Origin: Deinococcus sp. YIM 77859
Lineage (GTDB): Bacteria; Deinococcota; Deinococci; Deinococcales; Deinococcaceae
Direction: 5' to 3'
Length of the DNA stretch: 64,000 bases
Assembly: GCF_000745175.1 (NCBI RefSeq)
Contig: NZ_JQNI01000002.1
Span: 1,463,501 to 1,527,500, forward strand
Part shown: positions 49,817 through 61,355 of the stretch, piece by piece
How positions within the stretch are numbered: position 1 is the first letter of the stretch
Layout of the letters: each line of letters starts with the position of its first letter
Program-made: the position numbers and the translations under genes
The notes under the pieces: generated by a model
What the model saw: only the letters and a program-made list of their open reading frames with translations
Database searches by the model: none
Told to the model about the DNA's origin: nothing

Positions 49817-51258
49817 TAGGCACCCTTTCCGCCAAAGACTACTTTTATAGTCTGCAGCAAAATTACCAAGTCCAGCCACGGTGTCCAGTTCGTGATATAG
49901 AAGCGGTCCATATCGAGTCGCTCTTCGAAGGTGCTAGAATTTCGTCCTGAAACCTGCCAGTATCCCGTCATTCCAGGTCTCACCTGAACGATGAGATAGA
50001 GCATCGTGCCTATCTTCTCCTGCTCACGGGGGAGGTAGGGGCGCGGACCTACTAGGCTCATCTCTCCCTTCAAGACATTGAAAATCTGTGGCAGCTCATC
50101 CAAACTGAATTTCCTGAGAAGGCGGCCCACTCGAGTCACGCGAGGGTCATCTTTCAGTTTGTGATAAGTTTCATACTCTGCTCGTAGGCATGGGTCCTCG
50201 GACAGCATATGCTGGAGCCGCTCTTCAGCATTCAGATACATGCTCCGAAATTTGTAACAGCTAAACGGCACCCCATTTCTTCCGAGTCGAGGTGCCTTAT
50301 ACAGAATTGGACCAGGACTATCAAGCCGGACTAGAATAGCAACGATCAGCAGAACGGGCGCAATGAGCAGCAATCCAAGTAGACTCAGGAAAAAGTCCAT
50401 CACTCGCTTCACGAAGCGCGCCTGCACACTTCTGAGATTATTCCGAATCTCCAGGCTGGCCACACTGCCGATGTTGTGCGGCACAAGGGCCTGATTGGGC
50501 ACACCGAAGAGATCAGGGATCACCCAGGTGATGGGAAAAACAGCATAGACGCTGTTGACCAGACGGCGCTGCGTCTCCGCTCGGGCACCGGGGATCGAGA
50601 TCAGGGCCTGCTCCGTGAGAGGCTGTGTGAGCGCCAACTCGATCGGCCCGAGCACCGGAACGCCGTGCAGCGTGGTGCCGTGCAGGGCTGGGTTGTCGTC
50701 GTAGGCAGCCACCGGGTTGAGGCCGTAGGCGCAGTGGGAACGGAGGTGGGCGATCGCCAGAGCTGCGGTGTGCCCGGCCCCTATGACACTGATGGGCCGC
50801 CCAAAGTGCCCCATCTGGATCAACAGAGCACGTACGGCGTACCGCAGCAGCAGGGACAGGACCAGGATGAGGGCCCACAGGAGCACCACGCCACTGACGG
50901 TGGGAGCAAACCGGCTAATGGCAAGGGCAGCCGCCAGTTGTCCCACCGCCACTTGAAGGGTACCTGTGGTATGCAGCCGCAGCTCGGTCTGTGGCGAGCG
51001 GCCGTAGCCGGGGTAAAGGCCCTGATAGGCCCGCCACAGGACCCAGAGCCCAACCCAGATGAGGGTGCTTTCTAGGGGCAGAGTGGGACGACCGGTCGCG
51101 GTCAGGATCAGGGCGGCGAGGGCCTGGGCGAGCAGCGCGCTCAGGACGTCAGCCAGCAGCAGGCAGATGGCCTGGGGCAGTCCGGCAAGACGAACCGGAG
51201 CGGCCCGGCTTCCCGCCTGAGTTGGGGATACTCCTCCTGCTGACACGCGCAGGCCCAT
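49813..51258 (-). CDS. Undecaprenyl-phosphate sugar phosphotransferase (WbaP-like)
   Basis: Initiates the polysaccharide by transferring a hexose 1-phosphate from a UDP-sugar to undecaprenyl phosphate. It has 481 residues: about five N-terminal membrane segments, a cytosolic Rossmann-like domain ([19 protein letters not shown]), and the C-terminal PHPT domain starting [21 protein letters not shown] with YKFRSM and [23 protein letters not shown]. Whether galactose or glucose is transferred is not readable. Its start is 3 bp after the BY-kinase stop. Confidence 0.92.
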   Translation of the reverse strand: MGLRVSAGGVSPTQAGSRAAPVRLAGLPQAICLLLADVLSALLAQALAALILTATGRPTLPLESTLIWVGLWVLWRAYQGLYPGYGRSPQTELRLHTTGTLQVAVGQLAAALAISRFAPTVSGVVLLWALILVLSLLLRYAVRALLIQMGHFGRPISVIGAGHTAALAIAHLRSHCAYGLNPVAAYDDNPALHGTTLHGVPVLGPIELALTQPLTEQALISIPGARAETQRRLVNSVYAVFPITWVIPDLFGVPNQALVPHNIGSVASLEIRNNLRSVQARFVKRVMDFFLSLLGLLLIAPVLLIVAILVRLDSPGPILYKAPRLGRNGVPFSCYKFRSMYLNAEERLQHMLSEDPCLRAEYETYHKLKDDPRVTRVGRLLRKFSLDELPQIFNVLKGEMSLVGPRPYLPREQEKIGTMLYLIVQVRPGMTGYWQVSGRNSSTFEERLDMDRFYITNWTPWLDLVILLQTIKVVFGGKGAY

Positions 51259-51261
51259 GCG

Positions 51262-52932
51262 CTAGCGCACTTCCTTCACTCGGGGGGTGTAGCTGTAGCC
51301 GTAACCGTAGCTGCGAGCCTCCTGAGCAGACACATTCACCTTATTCAGGATAAAGCCCAAAACGGGCACCCCTGCACTTCTCGCACGCCGTAGGGCCTGA
51401 CGCACGGCCTGGAGGGTGGTTTTCCCCTGCTCCGTCACCAGCAACACCGCGTCCATGTGCTTGCCAACGATAAGGCCGTCAGGCAGGGCCAGCAGGGGCG
51501 GGCTATCGACCAGTACCACGTCATAGCCCCGACTCCAGCGGCGCAGCAGGTCACCCAGATCAGAGCGGTTGAGAAGCCCCAGCGTGTCGTGCACTCCAGG
51601 TCCGGCGGGAAGGACATGCACGTTCGGCTCCGCTTCCATCACCTGCACATTTCCCGGGTCGCGCAGCGCGTCCTGGAAAGTACGCGCCCCACCGCTGCCG
51701 CTGAGCTGGTGCCAGGTGTGCTCGCGTTCGTACTTGTCCCAAACGTCCTGCTGCGTGCCGCGGCGTAGATCGGCGTCAACGATCAGCACTCGCTGCCCAC
51801 TGGTCGCCAAGCCGTCCGCGAGGGTAGCCGTGACACTGCTTTTGCCTTCACCCGGGACAGTGGAGGAAATCATCACACACTGACCGGAGCGCGTACCCAG
51901 CCGGGTCAGCAGGTTGACTCGCAAGAAGCCCACCGCCTCATATAACCCAGCCTGCCGAGCAGCGCGCACGATTCCGCTAAAGATGATGTCACGTTTGCGC
52001 AGGCGGGGAATCACACCCAGCGTGGGCAGACCAAAGGTCAACAGATCGTCCTCTGTACGAACTGTACGGTCCAGCACCGTTTGCAGGGCGGCAATGCCCG
52101 CCCCCAGCAGAAGCACCAGCAGGCCCGTCAGTACGGCATTCCGCAGTGGCCGAGGCGCGACAGGCTCCAGCGGCGGCACAGCGGGCGCGACGCGTTCTAG
52201 GAAACCGCTGATGCCCTCGGCCTGGATGGTCGCCTGAGCCAGGTTGCGCTGGGCAGTGGCACGGGCAGCGATCAGCGTCTGCCGTTCCAGAGGATTTAAG
52301 TCGTCTCCGGCAAGCTGCCGGTCAATCTCGGCGAGCTGGGCACGCAGGCTGTTCTGTGCCCGCTGCACGCCTTGCAGGGCACGTCCCCGGTCCCAATTCA
52401 GCAGCGCGTCCGTCGTGATGTCGGTCAGGAGGGTCGCGGCCTGCGCGGTTGGTCCCTGGGCGGTCACCGTATAGATGCCGTTGCCACCTGGATCCAGGCG
52501 AGACTGTAACGTCACGGTTTTCACCCGGCGTTCTCGCAGCTCTTTCTGGAGGTCAGCGGCGATCTCAGCCCGCACCTCGGGGGTCAGCTGAGGTTCGGCA
52601 CGAACACGGCGAATCACCTCGCCCAGCACCAGAGGTCCCTGGAGCGCCTCTTGCAGTGCCCCCTCAGGGAGGGGCGGCGCGGTGATCAGGGTATCCCGCA
52701 AAGAGCCCACATTTCCGCTTCCTGCCGTGATCAGGCTGGAGGAGGCTTCATACACCGGTGGCTGAGCACGGGACCAGAGGTAGACGGCCAGCGACAGGAC
52801 AACCGCCGTCAGGAGAATGACCGGGAGACGCCGCCGCACCCCCTGCCAGAGGGTGACCAGATCGATTTCGTTTTCGGGGTCCTGACGGGGCAGGTCGGGA
52901 GTGGCGGGCTCGGGAGGACGGTAGGCGGTCAC
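51262..52932 (-). CDS. Polysaccharide co-polymerase with tyrosine autokinase (Wzc-like)
   Basis: BY-kinase controlling capsule chain length, 556 residues. N-terminal Wzz domain with TM1 (about 37-53), a helical periplasmic part (about 60-265), TM2 (about 268-286), then the kinase with Walker A VPGEGKSS (about 358-366), Walker A' [10 protein letters not shown] and Walker [10 protein letters not shown]. The C-terminus has a tyrosine cluster [13 protein letters not shown] for autophosphorylation. Its ATG overlaps the manC stop by 4 bp. Confidence 0.92.
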   Translation of the reverse strand: MTAYRPPEPATPDLPRQDPENEIDLVTLWQGVRRRLPVILLTAVVLSLAVYLWSRAQPPVYEASSSLITAGSGNVGSLRDTLITAPPLPEGALQEALQGPLVLGEVIRRVRAEPQLTPEVRAEIAADLQKELRERRVKTVTLQSRLDPGGNGIYTVTAQGPTAQAATLLTDITTDALLNWDRGRALQGVQRAQNSLRAQLAEIDRQLAGDDLNPLERQTLIAARATAQRNLAQATIQAEGISGFLERVAPAVPPLEPVAPRPLRNAVLTGLLVLLLGAGIAALQTVLDRTVRTEDDLLTFGLPTLGVIPRLRKRDIIFSGIVRAARQAGLYEAVGFLRVNLLTRLGTRSGQCVMISSTVPGEGKSSVTATLADGLATSGQRVLIVDADLRRGTQQDVWDKYEREHTWHQLSGSGGARTFQDALRDPGNVQVMEAEPNVHVLPAGPGVHDTLGLLNRSDLGDLLRRWSRGYDVVLVDSPPLLALPDGLIVGKHMDAVLLVTEQGKTTLQAVRQALRRARSAGVPVLGFILNKVNVSAQEARSYGYGYSYTPRVKEVR

Positions 52933-54011
52933 GCGAAGCGCTCCAGTTCGGGGTGGGCCTTGAGCTGCTGGACGACTTTCTTGATGTCCTGGGTACGGTC
53001 CTTGCGGACCACCAGGGTCACCTCATCGGTACGGACAACCACCACATCTTCCAAACCGATGGTGGCGATCAGGTCATCCCCACGGGTGGTGTACAGGATG
53101 GCGCCGTCCGTGTCCAGGCCAATGTGACGGCCCACGGCGACATTCTGACCCTCGCCGCGCAGCAGCCGCTCCAGGGCGTTCCAGTCGCCGAGATCATCCC
53201 AGCCGAATTCCGCCGGGATCACAGCCACCTGGTCGGATTTCTCGAGGATGGCGTAGTCAATACTGATCTTCTCCAGCTCGGGGAACACCTCGCGAATGCC
53301 CGCCGCCGAGCGACCCCGGCCCACTGCCGCCGAGAGCCGAGCGTACATCTCCGGCTGATGCTGCTGAAAAGCGGCCAAAATGGCGGCCACCTGCCAGATG
53401 AACATCCCGCTATTCCAGCTGTAGCCGCCGTCCGCCAGAAAGGCACGAGCGGTATCCACATCGGGCTTCTCGGTGAAGCGGGCCACAGCAAAGGCAGGAA
53501 GATCGCCCGCCAGCAGCTGCTCGCCCCGCTCGATGTATCCGTAGCCGGTAGCCGGAAAGGTGGGGGTCACGCCCAGGGTGACCAACCGACCGGTGAGCCG
53601 GGCCACCTCGGCGGCGCGGTGAACCACCCGCCGGAAGGCCACAGGATCAGTGATGCGGTGATCCGCAGGAAAGACACCCATGATCGCGTCGGGAGCTTCC
53701 TGTACCACCCGCAGCGCCGCGTACAGGATGGCCGGGGCGGTGTCGCGGGCGACCGGCTCGACAATCAGGTTTTCGACCGGCATCTCGGGAAGCTGCTCGA
53801 GCACCTGTGCGCGGTACTCCCCGCCGGTCACGACCATCACGTGTTCGGCCCCACCGCTGAGGCTCGCCAGGCGGTCACTCGTCGCCTGGAGCAGGCTGCG
53901 CCCGGTCTCATCCAGGGTCAGAAACTGTTTGGGGCGGTGCCGGCGCGAGAGGGGCCAGAACCGCTCTCCACTGCCCCCCGCGAGAATCACGGGAACGAGG
54001 GGCGGCGTCAT
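52929..54011 (-). CDS. manC: Mannose-1-phosphate guanylyltransferase
   Basis: Makes GDP-mannose, 360 residues. [24 protein letters not shown] at the start, then [21 protein letters not shown] and NSGMFIWQ are the family motifs. It lacks the C-terminal isomerase domain of the long type II enzyme, so only the transferase activity is expected. First gene of the minus-strand operon; ATG at 54011. Confidence 0.92.
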   Translation of the reverse strand: MTPPLVPVILAGGSGERFWPLSRRHRPKQFLTLDETGRSLLQATSDRLASLSGGAEHVMVVTGGEYRAQVLEQLPEMPVENLIVEPVARDTAPAILYAALRVVQEAPDAIMGVFPADHRITDPVAFRRVVHRAAEVARLTGRLVTLGVTPTFPATGYGYIERGEQLLAGDLPAFAVARFTEKPDVDTARAFLADGGYSWNSGMFIWQVAAILAAFQQHQPEMYARLSAAVGRGRSAAGIREVFPELEKISIDYAILEKSDQVAVIPAEFGWDDLGDWNALERLLRGEGQNVAVGRHIGLDTDGAILYTTRGDDLIATIGLEDVVVVRTDEVTLVVRKDRTQDIKKVVQQLKAHPELERFA

Positions 54012-54257
54012 GCCGGGGCTCCGGTGGTCATGCGGCCCCGCCCAGCACAGGAGCGAGGCGGCATCCAAGTTCGAGTCCTGCCTTGTTGCTTCATGAATAC
54101 TCCAATGGTAAACGGGAAAGAACTTCCCTCACCCCAGTGTACCCAGGTCGCTGGTCCCCACAGCAGCAGAATGTCCTCTGCTCCACCGGCCCTTCCCAGC
54201 CGCTGGGACTGCGGATGTGTAAAGGAGGGCTCAGCCCCATGAGACATCCGATCTTCC

Positions 54258-54263
54258 TAGAAT
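54258..54263 (+). promoter_or_regulatory. -10 box of a probable leaderless promoter for rmlA
   Basis: TAGAAT ends 7 nt before the ATG at 54271, which supports that start over the ATG at 54262. Confidence 0.4.
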
Positions 54264-54270
54264 GCGGCCC

Positions 54271-55329
54271 ATGAAAGCCATTATTCCTGCTGCGGGGCTG
54301 GGCACGCGGTTGCGTCCCCTCACCTACACGCGGCCCAAGCCTGTTCTCCCCGTAGCCGGCGCACCCATCATCGTCCACGCCTTGCGAACCTTGCTGCACG
54401 CCGGGATCCACGAGGTGGCCATCATCGTGTCGGACGCCACGCGCGAAGAGATTGCCCAGACACTTGAACTGGTGCCCGAAGCGCGCGTGACCCTTATCAA
54501 CCAGCATGAACAGCTGGGGTTGGGACACGCCGTGCTGACCGCGCGGGCATGGGTGGGGCAAAACCCCTTTTGCGTCTATCTGGGTGACAACCTGTTCGAG
54601 CACGGCGTGTCGCCCTTTATCGAACGCTTTCAGCAGGACAGCCCCGCAGCGGTGATCGCCCTGGTCGAAGTGCCGGACCCCACGGCTTTTGGGGTGGCGC
54701 AACTGGAGGGCGAGCGCATCACGCGGCTGGTCGAAAAGCCCAAGGTGCCGCCCAGCAACCTGGCCGTCGCAGGCCTGTACTGCTTTACCCCCGAGGTCTT
54801 TGACGTGTTGGACGGAATGCCGCCCTCAGCGCGGGGCGAGTACGAGATCACCGACGCGATCCAGGGCCTGATCGAGCGTGGTCGGACGGTGTTGGGCCAG
54901 CGGGTGTGCGGCTGGTGGAAAGATACCGGTCGCCCCGCCGATCTGCTGGACGCCAACCGCCTGCTGCTGGAGCGCATCACGCCCGATCTACAGGGCGAAG
55001 TCGCTGACTCGCAGGTGACGGGCCGAGTGGTGATTCCCGCATCTGCCCGTGTGACGCGCAGCAAGATCGTAGGACCCGTGCTGCTGGGTGAGGGCGTGGT
55101 GATCGAGGACGCCTACCTCGGCCCCTTCACCAGCGTCGGGCCGGGCAGCGTGATTCGGCAGGCTGAGGTGGAACACAGCGTCGTGGACGCTGAAGCGCGT
55201 ATCGAGTGCCTCCATACCCGCCTGCAAGATTGTCTGATTGGCGTGCGGGCCCAGGTGCGCGGTGGCCGTACAGTTCCGCGGACGCACAAGCTCATTCTGT
55301 CGGACGCCAGCACGATCGAGCTGGCCTGA
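54271..55329 (+). CDS. rfbA: Glucose-1-phosphate thymidylyltransferase, long form
   Basis: Makes dTDP-glucose, 352 residues. [34 protein letters not shown] and [19 protein letters not shown] are the nucleotidyltransferase motifs; [18 protein letters not shown] and GWWKDTG complete the core. The last ~110 residues are a left-handed beta-helix, as in the long RmlA type seen in archaea and some bacteria. It lies 11.5 kb from its partner rmlB. Confidence 0.92.
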   Translation: MKAIIPAAGLGTRLRPLTYTRPKPVLPVAGAPIIVHALRTLLHAGIHEVAIIVSDATREEIAQTLELVPEARVTLINQHEQLGLGHAVLTARAWVGQNPFCVYLGDNLFEHGVSPFIERFQQDSPAAVIALVEVPDPTAFGVAQLEGERITRLVEKPKVPPSNLAVAGLYCFTPEVFDVLDGMPPSARGEYEITDAIQGLIERGRTVLGQRVCGWWKDTGRPADLLDANRLLLERITPDLQGEVADSQVTGRVVIPASARVTRSKIVGPVLLGEGVVIEDAYLGPFTSVGPGSVIRQAEVEHSVVDAEARIECLHTRLQDCLIGVRAQVRGGRTVPRTHKLILSDASTIELA

Positions 55330-55366
55330 CCGTGCCGGGAGCGCGGTGTTGCGGGGCGCCGCGGCC

Positions 55367-55372
55367 TATCAT
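55367..55372 (+). promoter_or_regulatory. -10 box of a probable leaderless promoter for the YceD-like gene
   Basis: TATCAT ends 6 nt before the ATG at 55379 and there is no ribosome-binding site. Confidence 0.4.
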
Positions 55373-55378
55373 AACCAG

Positions 55379-55981
55379 ATGACCGACGCGCCCCGTATTC
55401 ACTTGGGTTCGCTGCTGCGCACGTCCTCGGACGCCCACACCACCGGCGAACTCGATCACCTCACCTACGAACAGGGCGGCCAGGAACAGATCCTGCGCTT
55501 TGCTCGACCGGCGCCCTTTGACGTGAATGTCAATTCACTGGGGGGCAACGAGATGTACCTCCAGGGATACTTTCACCCGGTGGTGGTGATGGAATGTGCC
55601 CGCTGCCTGCGCGAGGTGGAGGTACCCCTTCAGCTTAAGCTGGGCACGCTGCTGCGTTATGACCCGGCGGTGGATGCCCCCTTCCTGGAGGAAGCCGAAT
55701 CGGGCGAAGAGGTGCTTGTCTTCGGTGACCCGGACCTGGATCTCAGCGCGTACCTGGCGGAAACGGCGCTGCTGGCCGCCCCCCTCAGCGTGCTGCATGC
55801 CCCCGACTGCAAGGGCCTGTGCCAGGTGTGCGGTCACGACCTCAACGAAGGGCCCTGTGAGCACAGCGCCCAGGTCCCCGTCGAGAAGATCGACGACGAA
55901 CTGGGCAACCCGGAAGGCACGGTGCACGCCCGGCAAAACCCCTTCGCCGCGCTGCGCGACCTGAAGCTCCCGGAGGATTGA
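55379..55981 (+). CDS. YceD/DUF177 family protein
   Basis: 200-residue protein of the DUF177 family. Four cysteines in [12 protein letters not shown] and [19 protein letters not shown] form the family's metal-site signature. In many bacteria the gene is followed by rpmF (ribosomal protein L32) and takes part in 23S rRNA metabolism; here moaC follows instead, so that partnership is not kept locally. Leaderless start likely. Confidence 0.85.
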   Translation: MTDAPRIHLGSLLRTSSDAHTTGELDHLTYEQGGQEQILRFARPAPFDVNVNSLGGNEMYLQGYFHPVVVMECARCLREVEVPLQLKLGTLLRYDPAVDAPFLEEAESGEEVLVFGDPDLDLSAYLAETALLAAPLSVLHAPDCKGLCQVCGHDLNEGPCEHSAQVPVEKIDDELGNPEGTVHARQNPFAALRDLKLPED

Positions 55982-55983
55982 GC

Positions 55984-56502
55984 GTGGCGCCGGAGACGCC
56001 GGAACTCACCCATTTTCGGGACGGCCTGCCCCGTATGGTGGACGTCACGGACAAGGCCGTGACTGCCCGCACAGCGACGGCAGAAGCCTGGGTCCGCCTC
56101 CCTACGGAAGCGCGGGCAGCGCTGGAGGCAGGAACAACCCCCAAAGGGGACCCGCTGACAGTGGCACGCTTGGCCGGGCTGGCCGGCAGCAAACGCACCG
56201 CGGACCTGATTCTGCTGTGTCACCCCGTTCCTGTGACTGGTGCAGACGTGCAGGTCAGGCTGGAAGAAGAAGGGGTGCACGTGGTGGCGACCGTACGCAC
56301 CACCGCGCCGACCGGTGTGGAGATGGAAGCCCTGACCGCTGTGACGCTGGCCGCCCTCAACGTGTACGACATGCTCAAGGCGGCAAGCAAGGCGATCGAG
56401 ATCACGGGCATCCGCCTCCTCGCCAAGACGGGCGGCAAGAGCGGTGAGTACCGCGCTGCCGAGCGAACAGGCAGCGGAACCTTTGGGCTCCCTTCAACGT
56501 AG
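55984..56502 (+). CDS. moaC: Cyclic pyranopterin monophosphate synthase MoaC
   Basis: Molybdenum cofactor enzyme, 172 residues, with [63 protein letters not shown] and KSGEYR, all MoaC hallmarks. GTG at 55984 is preceded by GGAGG at 7 nt; an upstream TTG in a TTGA overlap with the YceD stop is the other option. No other moa genes are in the window. Confidence 0.94.
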   Translation: MAPETPELTHFRDGLPRMVDVTDKAVTARTATAEAWVRLPTEARAALEAGTTPKGDPLTVARLAGLAGSKRTADLILLCHPVPVTGADVQVRLEEEGVHVVATVRTTAPTGVEMEALTAVTLAALNVYDMLKAASKAIEITGIRLLAKTGGKSGEYRAAERTGSGTFGLPST

Positions 56503-56511
56503 AAGGAACAT

Positions 56512-58050
56512 ATGGGCGTGAAGCGGGGTGAACCCTGGCTGGATCTGCTGCACCGTGAGGCAGAGGGTGACCTCACTCCGGCCGAGCAGGCGCAGCTTGC
56601 CATGCTGGCAAAGAACCCCGAGGTGACCGAAACCCGCGGGCGCCTGGCCCAGGTGACGGCGACCCTGGTGGCCCTGCCCGCACCCCCGCTGCCGAAGAGC
56701 CTCGCGTCTGCCACAGCTGCCGACATCGCCTGGAGCGCGCGGGTCGGTCAAGCGCCCCTGCCGCCAGCACCCCGCAGTGTGGCGCGGGAGGTTGCAGGCG
56801 AGGTGCAAGCCGCCCGCTGGCTCGGTGCTCCTCCCCCCCTGCCGCGCAGCCTCGCGCCCGCCGTGGCCTCCGAGGTGGTCTGGGAAGGACGGCTGGCCTG
56901 GCCCTCCCCGCCCCCACCGCGAGCGGTGGCGGGTCCACTGGCGGCACGAATCGCGCGGGAGGCAGAACAGACGTTACCGCCTCCCCCCCAGCCCGCTCAT
57001 CATCCTGCTCCCCTGCTGCTGGTGTCGGGGCTGCTGGTCAGCTTGACCCTGCTGGGCCTGACCAGTGCGTGGCCCAACCTGGCAGCGGGAGCGCTGGTGC
57101 TGCGCGCCCTGGTGGCGCAGGTCTCGCCGGTCGCAGGTGCCGGGCTGCTGCTGCTGCTGCTCACAAGCCTGCTGGTCGCCTGGCGACCCACGCCGGCCGT
57201 GCAGCGCTTTGGGGCGGCCGCCTTTGCGCTGTCGGCGGTCCTCTCACTCCCGCCGCTGTATCAGGCTTTTGGCCGCAGCGGCGTCAGTGTGGGCCGCGAC
57301 GTCACTATTCACGGGCGCGTTGCGGGAAACGTCATCGCCCTGGGCGGAGACGTGCTGCTGGCCCACGACGCCTACGTGCAGGGCGAGGTGGTGACGCTTT
57401 TCGGGGACGTGCGGCGTGAGGCCGGGGCCAGTGTGGCCGGCCGAGTCAACACGCTGCTGGGCCGCGCCTCTGGTGACGCCACGGCCCTCCAAACGGCCCC
57501 ACCCTCCGGACTAAACCTGGCGACTGCCTCCGCCTTTCGCCCCCTGCTGGGATGGCTGGGCGGCGCAGCTTGGAGCCTGATCTTCGGGTTGCTCACGGGC
57601 GGCATGATGCTCCTGTTGTTCGTCGCTGGGGCGGCCCCAGTTCTCGCGGGCCGGCAGAGACAGGCACCCCTGCGCACCCTCGCGTTGGGCGTGTTGGCCC
57701 TGACCGTGTTGATTGGCCCAGCGTTGGGCCTGGCCCTGGCCGGACTGCTGGTGCCCGCGCTGCTCGCGAGCGCCTTTGCCCTGCTGCTGATCGCGACCGG
57801 CCTCAGCGTCAGCGCCTACGACGTGGGGCGCACCGCCGCTGGCCACCTGCGCCTGCCCGCCCCAGACGTACTGGGGGCGCTGCTGGGTCTGATCGGAGTC
57901 GCTGCCAGCCTGGCCGTGCCGCCGCTGGCCCTGAGTGCCGCGCTGGTCGGCGGCGCTTGGGGCACAGGGACACTGCTGCTGACTCGCTCAGGCCGGGAAG
58001 AACAGACGCGGAACAGAGAACAAGCAGCCAAACGGCGGGCTGAAACATAA
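56512..58050 (+). CDS. Membrane protein with repeat region and bactofilin-like domain
   Basis: 512-residue protein. Residues about 8-50 resemble a short anti-sigma-like helix (LLHREAEGDLTPAEQAQLAML). Residues 57-153 contain four degenerate repeats of about 24 residues beginning A-P-x-x-P-R-S-x-A. TM segments follow at about 167-188, 195-224 and 231-251. Next comes a bactofilin-like beta stretch (VGRDVTIHGRVAGNVIALGGDVLL, about 260-320), then further membrane segments and a polar tail. The mix looks like a cell-envelope protein that could polymerise; its function is unknown. A 9-bp inverted repeat overlaps its end. Confidence 0.75.
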   Translation: MGVKRGEPWLDLLHREAEGDLTPAEQAQLAMLAKNPEVTETRGRLAQVTATLVALPAPPLPKSLASATAADIAWSARVGQAPLPPAPRSVAREVAGEVQAARWLGAPPPLPRSLAPAVASEVVWEGRLAWPSPPPPRAVAGPLAARIAREAEQTLPPPPQPAHHPAPLLLVSGLLVSLTLLGLTSAWPNLAAGALVLRALVAQVSPVAGAGLLLLLLTSLLVAWRPTPAVQRFGAAAFALSAVLSLPPLYQAFGRSGVSVGRDVTIHGRVAGNVIALGGDVLLAHDAYVQGEVVTLFGDVRREAGASVAGRVNTLLGRASGDATALQTAPPSGLNLATASAFRPLLGWLGGAAWSLIFGLLTGGMMLLLFVAGAAPVLAGRQRQAPLRTLALGVLALTVLIGPALGLALAGLLVPALLASAFALLLIATGLSVSAYDVGRTAAGHLRLPAPDVLGALLGLIGVAASLAVPPLALSAALVGGAWGTGTLLLTRSGREEQTRNREQAAKRRAET

Positions 58051-58066
58051 AGGTTCCAGCCCGCCG
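58033..58066. terminator. Inverted repeat between the convergent bactofilin-like gene and ddrO
   Basis: CGGCGGGCT (58033-58041) and AGCCCGCCG (58058-58066) are an exact 9-bp pair over a 16-nt loop; one arm overlaps the stop codon at 58050. Lacks a clear U-tract on either strand. Confidence 0.45.
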
Positions 58067-58090
58067 TCATGAAAAGCGCCTTGGCCTGGC

Positions 58091-58480
<390 letters not shown>

Positions 58481-58590
58481 CTTTCACCTCCTTGGCTGCG
58501 GCGTTGCCTCGTTCGTTCCCGCTTGCTCCATGGCCGAGACAGGAGCGCACGTGCCGCCCGGGAATAGGCTTGCCTGTGGGCAGAATCCGA

Positions 58591-58644
<54 letters not shown>

Positions 58645-58655
58645 AGCATCTCTTC

Positions 58656-58685
58656 TTGCCTCTCACAAGGCACTCCTGCTAACAT
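58656..58685 (+). promoter_or_regulatory. Divergent promoter for the 83-residue gene
   Basis: TTGCCT (58656-58661) and TAACAT (58680-58685) with an 18-bp spacer face right, about 59 bp before the ATG at 58744. Its -35 lies about 24 bp from the ddrO -35, so DdrO could affect both. Confidence 0.45.
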
Positions 58686-58743
58686 CAATGCCACCTTTGG
58701 GCTTTACCGCACTCCCAGCTCTTTAACCCCTGGAGGGTCAGCC

Positions 58744-58995
58744 ATGCGTGCACTGGACAGTATCGCCGAGAGCATTCGTGTGGGGTACGTCCACCCCACC
58801 ACTGTTCTCAACACCTTGATCGAAGCCGAGAACGAGGGTGGTCTTGGAGCCATCCGCCGAATTGAGCGTCACCTGAGCCTTGGCCTGAATGCCCTGCATG
58901 ATCGTCAGCACCCCCACAGCGATCTGGTTCGTGCCTGGCTGGGTGCCGTCCGGGCCTATCTGGTCACGCAGGCGGAGCGCCGCCAGGCGGTGTAG
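58744..58995 (+). CDS. Small hypothetical protein divergent from ddrO
   Basis: 83-residue, mostly helical protein (MRALDSIAESIRVGYVHPTTVLNTLIEAE... to QAERRQAV). GGAGGG is 7 nt before the ATG. It shares the control region with ddrO and has its own promoter. No family recognised; possibly Deinococcus-specific. Confidence 0.7.
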   Translation: MRALDSIAESIRVGYVHPTTVLNTLIEAENEGGLGAIRRIERHLSLGLNALHDRQHPHSDLVRAWLGAVRAYLVTQAERRQAV

Positions 58996-59044
58996 AAGCG
59001 GAGGGCTCGTCGCCCCTGCTTGTTCCCACTGTTGCAGCGTGCGT

Positions 59045-60289
59045 TCACTGCCAGCGTTCCCGCCGCTCCCCGGTTTCCCCCAGCAGCAAGGGGCGCACTT
59101 CTCCAATCAGGTACAGGCTGCCGCAGACGAGAGCTATGCCGCCGGGCGGCAACAGCTCCAAGGCTGACGCGGGTGTGTCGGTGAGCCGTACGGGTAGCCC
59201 GACAAACTGCGGCGCGAGCTCGGCGGGGGCTGCGGCACGGGGGCTCAGCACAGCGCGCGTGAGGATCACCTCCGAAGCGAGCGGACGTAACAGCTCCGCC
59301 ACCCCTGCTACGTCCTTGTCCGCCCCTGCACCAAAGACCACCGGCAACCGTTCTACCCCCAGCGCGCGCAGAGACTCTCCCAGGGCCGCGGCCCCGTCTG
59401 GGTTGTGTGCCCCGTCCAGCAGCAGACGCCCGCCCCGCCAGGGCAGAACCTCCAGTCGGCCCGGCCAGCGCGTTGCGGCCGTGCCGGTCTGGATAGCCGC
59501 TTCGTCAACCCCCAAGCGGGCGGCAGCCGCGGCAGCCAAGGCGGCATTCCTTGCCCCGTGAGGCCCCAAAAGGGGGGTGTCAAAGGTCAGGACCGTATGC
59601 GGCAACCGGAGCTGTACCGCCCAACCCTCCCAACCCCGAGGCCTAGCCTCCACCTGTATGTCCCGCCCCAGGGCCCACAGGTCCGCACCCTGCGTCTCCA
59701 AAAGAGGCAAGAGGTCCGCTGTGACCCCGGTCACGGCCGGCTGGCCGGCTCGCAGGATGCCCGCTTTCTCACGCGCAATCGCAGCCCGCGTCTCCCCCAG
59801 AATCTCGGTATGGTCCAGCGCGACGTTGGTGATGACACTCAGCGCAGGATCAAGGGCATTGGTGGCGTCCAAGCGGCCGCCTAGCCCGACCTCCATCACA
59901 GCGGTGGTGACGCCCGCCCGGGCGAACAGCAGGCAGCCCAGCGCCGTCACAATTTCGAAAAAGGAGGCCTCGGCCGCCTCTGCCTGCGGCCGCAAACGCG
60001 CCAACGCGTCCAGGATTTCCTCCTCTGGGCGTTCCTGTCCGTCCACCACAAACCGCTCTGAGAAGCGCGTCAGATGCGGACTGGTGAAAAGACCCGTGCG
60101 CTCACCCGACGCACCGAGGATGGCAGCCAGCGTCGCCGCCGTGCTGCCCTTCCCGTTCGTGCCACCAACAAGTACCGTTCGGAAGTTCTGCTGCGGATGA
60201 CCTAGGCGCGAAAGGAGGGCCCGCACCCGCGTCAACCCCGGGTGAACGCCGAAACGCTGCCGAGTAAAGAGCCAATCCAAATCGCTCAC
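59045..60289 (-). CDS. folC: Folylpolyglutamate/dihydrofolate synthase
   Basis: Adds glutamate to folates, 414 residues. VGGTNGKGSTAATLAAIL (P-loop), FTSPHLTRFSERF, EVGLGGRLDATNAL and ITNVALDHTEILG are the Mur-ligase-fold motifs, with LDGAHNPDGA near the C-terminal domain. Cytoplasmic. Its start is 45 bp from the ppaC stop. Confidence 0.93.
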   Translation of the reverse strand: MSDLDWLFTRQRFGVHPGLTRVRALLSRLGHPQQNFRTVLVGGTNGKGSTAATLAAILGASGERTGLFTSPHLTRFSERFVVDGQERPEEEILDALARLRPQAEAAEASFFEIVTALGCLLFARAGVTTAVMEVGLGGRLDATNALDPALSVITNVALDHTEILGETRAAIAREKAGILRAGQPAVTGVTADLLPLLETQGADLWALGRDIQVEARPRGWEGWAVQLRLPHTVLTFDTPLLGPHGARNAALAAAAAARLGVDEAAIQTGTAATRWPGRLEVLPWRGGRLLLDGAHNPDGAAALGESLRALGVERLPVVFGAGADKDVAGVAELLRPLASEVILTRAVLSPRAAAPAELAPQFVGLPVRLTDTPASALELLPPGGIALVCGSLYLIGEVRPLLLGETGERRERWQ

Positions 60290-60334
60290 GTAAGCAGCAT
60301 AGGTGAGCAGGCCGGGAACAGCGTGGCCCCCTCC

Positions 60335-61288
<954 letters not shown>

Positions 61289-61314
61289 AGGCAGGATTCT
61301 AAGGGGTAGAGAGC

Positions 61315-61339
61315 AAAAAAAGGGACCCCGCAGGGTCCC
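61315..61339 (-). terminator. Intrinsic terminator of slpA
   Basis: On the minus strand GGGACCC-TGCG-GGGTCCC is followed by T7. It sits 17 bp after the slpA stop and ahead of ppaC, separating the two. Confidence 0.85.
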
Positions 61340-61355
61340 CGTGAGCGAAGAGGCT

